From NCBI GenBank assembly GCA_951640165.1, contig OX621250.1:10999501-11063500 (forward strand): a stretch of DNA of 64,000 bases, in the 5' to 3' direction. Numbering within the stretch: position 1 is the stretch's first letter; each line of letters opens with the position of its first letter. The DNA is from Pseudoips prasinana (Eukaryota; Arthropoda; Insecta; Lepidoptera; Nolidae). Under the pieces are notes generated by a model, which saw only the letters and a list, made by a program, of their open reading frames with translations, ran no database searches and was not told the origin of the DNA. Of the stretch, positions 1 through 8,800 are shown one piece after another. Both the position numbers and the translations under genes were made by a program.

Positions 1-113
1 AGCGTGGTGATTAAGGCATATCCCTCCAAATGATGGACAAAACTTCACTATGGATCTTTTAGGATGCCCTCTGTCCAGTATAAGACGTCGTTCGGCTGAC
101 ATGACGCAATGAA
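1..113 (+). repeat. Truncated RTE-derived SINE (Metulj-like), cut by window start
   Basis: The block AGCGTGGTGATTAAGGCATA matches, with changes, the AGCGTGGCGATTATGGCATA block of the complete SINEs at 9.0 and 12.1 kb. The CAGTATAAGACGTCG..GGCTGACATGA stretch matches the 3' end of the RTE LINE. No ATG tail is left. Plus orientation is inferred from these matches. Confidence 0.55.
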
Positions 114-305
114 CACAGCGCGCTATTTTGATTTTATATGGTTTTGACCATTTATGCAAATAACTCTTTAAATAATATAGGGTATAAAGGGTATTAAAAA
201 AGTCTAAAAGCCGTGTGGTGAAACACATTTGAGTATCGAACGCTACTTACCTGCTATTCTGTAAGTAAAACGAACCAATCAACTGATTATCGATTACTTT
301 AATGT

Positions 306-650
306 GTGCTATTTTCGTGGTTGCAACACCAAATACGATATGAGAAAGTGGCAGCTAGCTGTCAAACTGAAAATCTTGATACATTCTGGTACATTCAAGC
401 AAATATTAGAAGATTTTTATATGTTAACAATGATCTTGCTGATTTTGTAGAAGGTAATCATTTAAATCGAAGGCGTACACAATTCGTGAATATAAATGTA
501 AGCACAGATAATATAACTGAGTTTCCCAAACTCACTTACAGTGATTTAATATTATTTGCATGTGGGACTTACCAATTAAAACAGGCACGCTCTTATTATG
601 GAGAACATATAAGAGCGCAAGGTTCTTATAGTATTGAAGTATGCCCAGAA
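306..650 (+). pseudogene. SWIM-finger TE-type protein, upstream part, interrupted by LINE
   Basis: An open frame (GTG, not a true start) reads about 115 residues, including a FACGTYQLKQARSYYGEH block and SYSIEVCPE. It runs straight into the 10-bp target duplication of the RTE LINE. Past the LINE the frame resumes at 3821-3906 as a readable coding segment. The QLKQARSYYGEH motif is typical of insect transposon-associated proteins that end in a SWIM zinc finger, and the SWIM-like end lies at 3.94-4.24 kb. It is a TE relic or an old gene; the parent family cannot be named from sequence alone. Confidence 0.6.
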
Positions 651-836
651 GTTTGCTGTGTGGTGACGGCCTAAGAATATCACCACCCCCTCTCATCCCG
701 TGGGGGGACGTAAAAGTCGTCCCGAGGGAATATATACCAGAGAACGGCCAGCAGCGTTCTCCTGAGTACCATGTCCACCTTACTGCGATCGCCAACCCGT
801 CTGCCAAGCGTGGCGATTATGGCAAATCCCCTCAAA

Positions 837-2278
837 TGATGGACACAACCAAACCGCGGCCCCCAGTCCCCGGCAGCCCTGCTATTCCCAGCCGTGGTAA
901 CAGGCGTGGTTACGGCAGGGCAGGGGGTGCTAAGAATCCCCGGCAGATTCCGCGTTACCAACACCGACAACCTCTGGCCCTGGCAACATATAACACACGT
1001 ACACTGCGGTCCGACGAGAAGATAACCGAACTGGAGGAAGAATTGAGCAGGTTACATTGGGATATTGTAGGATTATCTGAAGTCCGAAGAGAGGGGGAGG
1101 ACTCGATAATACTGAAATCCGGAAACCTGCTCTATTACCGGGAGGGTGACCAAATATCCCAAGGTGGTGTCGGGTTCATAGTCCACAAGTCCCTCGTGAA
1201 CAACCTAGTAAAAATCGAGAGTGTGTCGACGAGGGTTGCGTACCTTATACTCAGAATCACCAAGCGGTATTCGTTGAAGGTTATACAGGTATACGCACCC
1301 ACTTCGACACACTCCGACGATGAGATCGAGGTTATGTATGAGGACATATCCAGAGCCATACATACCTCTAACTCCTATTTCACTGTGGTCATGGGGGACT
1401 TTAACGCGAAGCTGGGCAAACGATTCGGTAATGAGCTGAGAGTGGGGCAATTTGGAACTGGTGACCGGAACCCCCGGGGCCAAATGTTGGCCGACTTCAT
1501 GGAGAAGGAGGGACTCTTTATGATGAATTCCTTCTTCAGGAAGCCGGATCACCGCAAATGGACCTGGGTGAGCCCGGATGGTAAAACTAAAAATGAGATA
1601 GACTTTATCTTGTCGACGAGACGACAGATGTTCAATGATGTCTCCGTGATCAATGCGATTAAAACCGGGAGCGATCACAGACTGGTCAGAGGCTCATTGA
1701 ACCTTAATGTCAAACTCCAGAGGTCCCGACTGATAAAGTCTACGCTCCGACCTTTACCTATCCACGTCCAAAACCCCGAACCATTTCAGCTCGAACTGCA
1801 AAACCGTTTCGAATACCTAGCAGACTGCGAGGAAGTGGACTCATACTATGACAGGCTCGTAGAAGCTGTCCATACGGCTGGGTCTAAGGTCTTCAAGGCC
1901 CGCCGTACAAACAGAACTAAAAAGATCTCTGACTTTACCCTGCAACTTATGGAAGATAGACGGAAAATGGTTCTGACATCCTCAGATGATGCTACCAGAT
2001 ATCGGCAGCTCAACAGACAGATCTCAAAGTCTTTGACTCGCGACACGCGGCAATTTAATACAATTAGTATTAAAGAGGCCATCGAGCGAAACAAAGGCTC
2101 TAAAGTGTTCGCAAGAGCTCTGTCTGTTGGACAGAGCCAACTGACGAAGCTGAAGACTGAGGATGGTAAAATCGTCACGTCTAAAACTGAGTTGCTGGGA
2201 GAGATCGAGAAGTTCTACGGACAGTTATATACGACAACACAGCCAAAAGTCATGCCTCAGATCCCAGAGCACGACTAA
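837..2278 (+). pseudogene. RTE LINE endonuclease (APE) portion
   Basis: After a Pro/Arg/Gly-rich leader comes the endonuclease domain: LATYNTRTL (first metal-site Asn), GLSEVRR (catalytic Glu), VIQVYAPTS, VVMGDFNAKLG (the DFN motif) and ending in the SDHR histidine motif. This enzyme nicks target DNA so that reverse transcription is primed on the target. The ATG at 641 lies in the target duplication and is not the element's start; the ATG near 837 is more likely. The frame shifts at about 2240-2260, and the RT frame has a stop at 2287-2289 (TAA), so the polyprotein is broken twice. Confidence 0.9.
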
Positions 2279-2289
2279 CCCGACATTAA

Positions 2290-3804
2290 ACCGAAGACAT
2301 CCCGGACGTCAGCCTGTACGAGATTAGAATGGCTCTCAAACAACTCAAGAAAAACAAGGCGCCTGGTGATGATGGAGTTACAGCAGAGCTTCTGAAGGCG
2401 GGTGGTACACCAATCCTACGGGCCCTTCAGAAGTTATTTAACTCCGTCATACTAGATGGTCAAACGCCACAAGCATGGCACAGAAGTGTGGTGGTGCTCT
2501 TCTTCAAAAAGGGCGACAAAACCCTATTGAAGAATTATAGACCCATCACACTGCTGAGCCATGTTTACAAGTTGTTTTCGAGGGTCGTTACAAACCGTCT
2601 CGCGCGCAGGTTTGACGACTTCCAGCCTCCCGACGAAGCCGGTTTCCGAAAAGGCTTTAGCACCATAGACCACATACATACGCTGCGGCAAGTTATACAG
2701 AAGACCGAAGAGTATAACAAGCCACTGTGCTTAGCGTTTGTGGACTATGAGAAAGCCTTTGATTCTATCGAAACATGGGCCGTGCTGAGGTCTCTCATAA
2801 GGTGCCAAATTGACTACCGGTATATCGAGGTGATAAAGTGTTTGTATGAAAACGCCACTATGTCAATGCGACTCCAGGACCAGATCTCGAAACCTATCCA
2901 CTTGCAGCGAGGCGTGAGACAGGGAGATGTTATATCTACGAAACTGTTCACCGCTGCATTGGAAGACGTCTTCAAGCTTCTGGACTGGAAAGGCTTTGGC
3001 ATCAATGTCAATGGCGAGTACATCACTCACCTTCGATTTGCCGATGATATCGTAGTCATGGCTGAGACCATGGAAGACCTCGGTACAATGCTCGATGACC
3101 TCAGCAGAGTCTCTCAACAAGTGGGTCTGAAAATGAACATGGATAAGACGAAAATCATGTCAAACGTCCATGTTACACCCACTCAATTGAAAGTTGGTGA
3201 CTCTGCACTCGAAGTTGTAGAGAACTATATTTACCTAGGACAGACCATCCAACTAGGTAGGTCCAACTTCGAGAAGGAGGTCAATCGTAGAATCCAACTC
3301 GGATGGGCAGCGTTCGGGAAGCTACGTAACATCTTCTCGTCCAAAATACCGCAGTGTCTCAAGTCGAAAGTCTTCGACCAGTGTGTGTTGCCAGTGATGA
3401 CATACGGAACAGAGACGTGGTCGCTCACTATGGGCCTTATTAGAAGGCTCAAGGTCACCCAAAGAGCAATGGAAAGGGCTATGCACGGAGTTTCCCTGCG
3501 GGATCGCATCAGAAATGTCGAAATCCGCAGGCGAACCAAAGTCACCGACATAGCCCGAAGAATTGCCAAGCTGAAGTGGCAGTGGGCAGGGCACATAGCT
3601 CGTAGAGCCGACGGCCGTTGGGGCAGAAAGGTTCTCGAGTGGCGACCACGAACCGGAAGACGCAGCGTGGGCAGGCCCCCTACAAGATGGACCGATGATC
3701 TTGTGCGGGTCGCTGGAAATCGCTGGATGCGGATAGCGCAAGACCGACAATTGTGGAGATCTTTGGGGGAGGCCTTTGTCCAGCAGTGGACGTCTTTCGG
3801 CTGA
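2290..3804 (+). pseudogene. RTE LINE reverse transcriptase portion
   Basis: Open from just after the TAA at 2287 to the stop at 3804. RT blocks in order: KNKAPGDDGVTAELLK, YRPITLLSHVYKLFSR, AGFRKGFSTIDHI, FVDYEKAFDSI, GVRQGDVIS, LRFADDIVVMAE (catalytic FADD) and YLGQTI, then a basic C-terminal region with a WAGHIARR block. It copies element RNA at the nicked target. The RT part itself shows no internal stop, so the copy is young; the broken junction to the endonuclease makes it a probable dead copy. Confidence 0.92.
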
Positions 3805-3820
3805 TATGATGATGATGATG

Positions 3821-3945
3821 ATGCCCAGAAACAAATAATAGAATTCTAGATGGATTTCCTTCGGCCAGTAATAGGATTTTGGTTAGAGGACGAATTAAAA
3901 GCCGAATATAATAATAATAAAATAATAATAATATCAGTCGAAAAA
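3821..3945 (+). repeat. Resumed SWIM frame ending in AT-rich (TAA)n tract
   Basis: After the right target duplication the SWIM-protein frame continues for about 28 codons (ETNNRILDGF..), then runs into an imperfect (ATA)n tract at about 3905-3933 that ends it. The tract seems to have replaced part of the coding sequence, since readable protein resumes at about 3945. Confidence 0.55.
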
Positions 3946-4244
3946 TGTATTTCGTATATATTATTGTTAATACTAACGAATCTGGTTTAGAAGCCATACT
4001 ACAATATTGATCTAATTGCATATCTGGGCGAAGGACGGTAGGGTGTTGTGCCCACGGGATGACAATTGTGTGGTTCTTGGGCTGGGCGAGGTATCAGTCA
4101 AATATAAATCCCCCAGCCCAATTCCTAGACGATGTACTTATAACTCATTTAAATGAAAAAAATAAAATGAGTTTACCTGAAAACTATAATTATGCATATT
4201 TTTTTACCATTGATTTCCATTTACAGTTTCTGATGTTCCACTAA
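3945..4244 (+). pseudogene. SWIM-type zinc-finger C-terminus of TE-type protein
   Basis: The plus strand reads KMYFVYIIVNTNESGLEAI, a stop, then SNCISGRRTVGCCAHGMT followed by IVWFLGWARYQSNI. The spacing around NCI..GCCAH fits a SWIM CxC(n)CxH finger in which the first Cys is probably the stop codon. It continues the protein of 306-650, separated by the LINE and the (TAA)n tract. Function unknown; such proteins accompany DDE transposons in insects. Confidence 0.6.
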
Positions 4245-4476
4245 GTTCTAGGTAAAAAATAATAGTTATTTCGTTATCTACGATGTCAACCCTAATGCCT
4301 ACCATTTGTTTCTATCTTGGGCATTACTTGGCCAAACCTTCTTTACCGAGTGGGCATTTCCCTTTATTTGACTTTATGTAAGTCATTTGTCAGTAAATTA
4401 AATAAAAATAGAAAATAAATGAATTGACCATTTTTGTTCTTTACTCTTGATTTGTTTAAATCATGTTGTCATAGAT

Positions 4477-4800
4477 ATAGTATCTATACATATAATAAAA
4501 TCGTAGGAAAGTAAAAACTGTACATTGAATATTTTTTTTAAAGGATACTTGGGAAGTGATTTACATTCGATATCAAAGCCAAAGTATAGTTTTTAGAATT
4601 TTTGTCTGTTTATCTGTATGTATGTCCGGACTAAACTCAAAAAGTACTGCATGGATTTACTTCCAATATTTCAGGAATATTACTAAGAGATCGGGTCAAC
4701 ATATAGGCTACATATTATCACGCTATCTCCTACGGGGAAGAAGCTGTAATAATTTATAAAATTTAACGCGGGTAAAACCGCGGGGCACAGCATGTCTAAT
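4477..4800 (+). repeat. Lepidopteran interspersed repeat with GCGGGTAAAACCGCGGGGCA motif
   Basis: Contains ATGTATGTCCGGACTAAACTC and ends with the GCGGG..CCGCGG block. The same block occurs inverted at about 8130-8190. Repeats with this end are common in moth and butterfly genomes and are often remnants of non-autonomous Helitrons; class not proven here. Confidence 0.5.
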
Positions 4801-5086
4801 AATAAACTAAAACAATAAGAAAAGACAATAATCAAATAAAACTAATAATTAATATTTAAACTAAAAATAATTTCAATGCTTAAATTAATTGAAAGTTCTT
4901 AAATAAAATCGATTATTATTACCAATCGATTCGGCTACGTGTGAGGTCGTCACTAATTTCGAACTCTCAAAAAGATTATAAACGAATGGACTGAGCATAG
5001 TGTAGTAGGACTTCCATTTCTCGCCAATCGTATGTGCCATTATTACTAAGCTTGGCGGACAGGTTGGCAACTGCATAGTGGTCTTA
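4801..5086. other. AT-rich spacer, no feature seen
   Basis: Mostly A/T runs. The 63-codon minus-strand frame here has no recognisable motif and no splice context. Confidence 0.5.
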
Positions 5087-5314
5087 GGCTGAGATCTATA
5101 GAGCGTACTTAGACTTTACTTAGACAGAAGTTAATGCATGTAACGAAACTACAATTGGTGTTTTGACTTTGTCTGTCTTAGCTTATGCTAAGCATAATCT
5201 TAACGCCAAAAAGTCTATAAATACCAAATCAAAGTATAAGCTTAGCATACACTTAGCAAAGTTTTACGTAAGTAAAGCTTGAGCAAAGTCTAAGTACGCT
5301 CTATAGATCTCAGC
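5087..5314. mobile_element. MITE with about 32-bp terminal inverted repeats
   Basis: Begins GGCTGAGATCTATAGAGCGT and ends with its near-exact inverse, ACGCTCTATAGATCTCAGCC. The interior is rich in TTAGC/GCTAA palindromic words. No coding capacity. The flanks (TTA left, TCA right) hint at a 3-bp target site as in PIF/Harbinger, but the duplication is not exact. Confidence 0.75.
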
Positions 5315-5414
5315 CTCAGTACTCAGGACGAACCTTATGCCTCCTGGGATGAGATGGGTTGGTGATATTCGTCGTGGCCATCACACATTATAACAACGCG
5401 CGTTGAGACGCATA

Positions 5415-5630
5415 ACCATATGCTCTAACCGATCCGTAAGTGATCAGCGAAGTGTAGCAAATAGGCCTGCGATCAGTCTATAGAGGGGTAACAGTGAAAG
5501 TGGTTTAATTTTGAGTCCGTGCTTAGGACTGTCGGTTCCGGTTTTAGTCTCTAGTCGTTAAGCCACGTTGGAGACGTACTAGGCGGCCATGATGACCACT
5601 GCCCTTACGATAAGTAAGTATCATAACAAC
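5415..5630 (+). mobile_element. 5S-rRNA-derived SINE (SINE3-like), degenerate copy
   Basis: The order of blocks matches the better copy at 59.7 kb: AACCGATCCGTAAGTGATCAGCG, then GATCAGTCTATAGAGGGGTAACAG (diverged from GATGGGTGACCGC), GTGGTTTAATTTTGAGTC, GTCGTTAAGCCACGTTGGAG, CCACTGCCCTTACGATAAG and a short AAGT tail. The head resembles the 5S rRNA internal promoter region. Confidence 0.65.
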
Positions 5631-5680
5631 ACAATACCTAAATTCATATCGTTTTATCTTACGAATGTTTGAATACTTAC

Positions 5681-5845
5681 GTTTTCCGCTGCCGTTTGAA
5701 CTTTGACGTGTGCATATTTTGGTCTTCTTAAATTTATGTCGTTTAGATCTGGGCGCTAGTGAATCTTTGTCGGTATCAGATTGCTGTTTTTCCTGGTCTG
5801 TATTGGGAGATATACCGTTCAAGGGATCCAATTGAAACCATGATT
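5681..5845 (-). CDS. Exon 4 of ZAD-type gene (basic linker)
   Basis: Acceptor ACTGATTACAG, then coding ESWFQLDPLNGI..., ending at donor C|GTAAGTATT. It starts in phase 1: the first codon is completed by the G that ends exon 3, so the join reads V-E-S-W without a shift. A run of Lys/Arg suggests a nuclear localisation signal. Confidence 0.6.
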
Positions 5846-8800
5846 CTGTAATCAGTTTATACAATATTTTATTTTATTATTTACAGCGAAATGACATCTA
5901 ATGACAATTTATGAGGATTTGTTAAAATCCTACTACCTTTCTAGTATTAAATAAAAACGATGTGAGGATACTATGAATGCGAAAATAAGGCTTCCATGAA
6001 TATCCTTGCATTAGCACGAAGTCATGTTCGATGACACTATTTAAAGAATTTACTACATACCTAGCCAAAAATAAAACTTTCAGTTAATGAAGTCGCGTGT
6101 TTAGTTTTTTTAAGCATTTTTTGTACTCCATTAGTGGGTATCTATTAGGTCATGGTCGACATATTTCCAAGACACCCAGCCTATTGAAACCAATTCCTAG
6201 ATTATTATCCGATGTTAGCAAAATTTATATAAAACCGTCACGCCAGCATGCCTATTTTTTTATATATATTTCTATGTACTTTTTTATTTTTTTCACCGAA
6301 GTAGTTACCTAATCGACATATACACAACAAAAATGCTAAACGGATTGAGAGCTTTGCCTCTAGCGCGAGTTCCTGCAGTTTACTTACTCGATCACACGTA
6401 CAGTTTCGTCCCATACATTGAGCACCAGAGTTTTAGTTCTTAATAGTTTCCGCGAGAGGCGTTGGTGCTCAATGTATGGGAGGAAACTGTACGTTTGATC
6501 GCGTAAGTAAACTGCAGGAACTCGTGCTAGAGGCACTGGAGAGTGTGGGTAGTGAGTTTTCAAATATAATAACCGCGAATAGCAGACAGAGAAAAAAAAT
6601 GAACGTAATAGAACATAAACTCGAATCGAATGAACACACACAAGCTATAAGTTTGCGAACTTTATATTTCACACACATTCTCAAGAAAGGACAACATAAC
6701 AATGACTTCTATTAAAGATAGAATTAATTAAGATATATAATATAGAATAAGAAGATCTCCGACTCCAACTAGTGAAATAACAAAAAACAAAGCTAATTGA
6801 TCTCAAATACAATCTAAATAATTAAGATGATACGATTTAAATGTGGTTATTTCCTGAAAATTACTTCTTTTTTAATAGGACCACAGTTCAAAGCGGTTTT
6901 TGTATTGGGGCACTAGATATATTAAATTTATAAGACTAGACTTTCGGACTTAAGACCCTTTTTGAAGTGAAAACTTCTTTAGCGGTATCGTGCACTTCTT
7001 GGGATGGGTAATAAATGTTAAACTCGCGTGACCTTATCGAATATTCGTAATGCGCAGTGTCTTTTTTTTTAATTCACACTCACTTAACCGCAGTATTTTT
7101 TTCTTATTTTTAGTATTTTCACAGCCGACTGCCTAACTAAATTTAGTTCTATTTTTTAAATTTAGCAATTCGTCTTAACCGCCCAATGGTGGGAAATAGC
7201 ATTTTGCACTTGCTATCCGGTTCAAATAAAAACTTCTTTCCGAGTTGAGAAATGACAAAATAGTATTACTTCCATCGGCAGTCCCCAAAAACTGCTCGCA
7301 TGATTTTTGTTCTTAAGTTAAGCTTTTAAACATTAGGGAATGTTTAATTAAAAGCCTAACTTATGAACAAAAATGTGGGCATTGTCTTTAAAAAAAAAAA
7401 GGTAACTGACCGACTTCTTCAACTGCCTCTTTTATATTTTCCTCTTCACAGAGTTCTAGTTTAACACCCTCAATATTCCAGTCATTTATCATTGTGTCAG
7501 GCCTTATATTGTTATTGGATAATGATTGATCCGTTAAGATACCCAGCTGAAAAAATTATGTCCTATTTAATTTAGAAATTACTGTTTTAGAGTGGGTACC
7601 GAAACCTGTATATTATCAGGGCAGTCAACTCAAACAATTGGAACATACTAACCACAGTAACCACATTAGCAAATCAAAATAAAACCTACAGGTTATAAGT
7701 TTTTGTAAATGTTTTTGTAAATAACTCTACACTAGAATTTTGTGTCATGGCTGCTAGTCTTTCCTTAAAAAGTAAGAACATTAAATATCTTGGGATTTAC
7801 ACACTGCCATCATATCGCAAACGAGACAGAGCCTGTACTATGGAAAGCAGAGAACTAATAAACATACTTATATTTCTAAATATATACATATTATTGACAA
7901 ATTACATCCAGGACACAGAACAAAAAATCATACTCATCACACAAAGATTGGTTCTGGGTGAGGATAGAACCCACTTCTGAATTAGCAATCAGAGACACTA
8001 ACTAACCTCTAGACCAACACACAATGATGTATAATTCTAGTCATGCTTCATTAATTTTAGTAAACATTAAAAATCCTTCTTACAATTAGTAAAATAATCC
8101 TAGATGCAAAAATATTATGCGATTTATTGCTTACAAGCTGTGCCCCGCGATTTTACCCGCATTACACTTTATAAATTATAGCCTCTGTGTTAATCCTGCT
8201 AATAACGAAAGCTGATTGCAGATGCAAAAAGAAAAAAAGTGTTAATCCAGGTTGTCAGCTAACTCCATACCAAATTTTATTAAAATCACTCCAGCCATTT
8301 AGACATGAAGAAGTAACAAACACAAACACTTACAATCTTTCGCCTTTATAATATTAGTGTGATTAGAAAACAATTAGTAAGCATCTTATTTACCTCATCT
8401 TCCACTTCATTTTCAATTATATGACAATCTTTATGGAGCATTATATCATCCTTTCTGTCATCTTCAACATCACATATATTAATTTGTACCACTGGAGATA
8501 CAGCCAATGTATTAAAAATATGTGTTTCATTCACTGGTTGACAGACTTTCTGTAAATAATAGTGTTAGTAGTAAAAAAACTATAATGTTACTATATAGTA
8601 TAAAATCAAGTAAAATAAATGTAAAAAAGTCCATAATTTATTGAGTAACATTGGTGTGCTATACTGTCACAGTACAGACACGCAACATTGTGTGGGGCAT
8701 GTGCACCAAACTCTCAAAACTGTGTACTATTAAAGTCATAAACATTAAACAGTAGGTTTACTTCAATTATAAACTATAAGCAGCCATTTATTTCATCTTT

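Larger units (their letters stand above)
651..3820 (+). mobile_element. RTE-clade non-LTR retrotransposon, nearly full length
   Basis: Flanked by identical 10-bp duplications ATGCCCAGAA at 641-650 and 3821-3830. The body starts at about TGTGTGGTGACGGC, codes an AP endonuclease then a reverse transcriptase, and ends in a (GAT)n tail, the usual RTE 3' end. Its 5' UTR and 3' end are also the parts found in the small SINEs of this window. It inserted into the SWIM-finger frame. Decay is mild: one frameshift and one nonsense codon between the endonuclease and RT parts. Confidence 0.93.

Noticed and set aside
4885..5076. Minus frame MQLPTCPPSLVIMAHTIGE as a zinc-finger gene exon
   Set aside because: No splice phase match with the ZAD-type exons and no domain.
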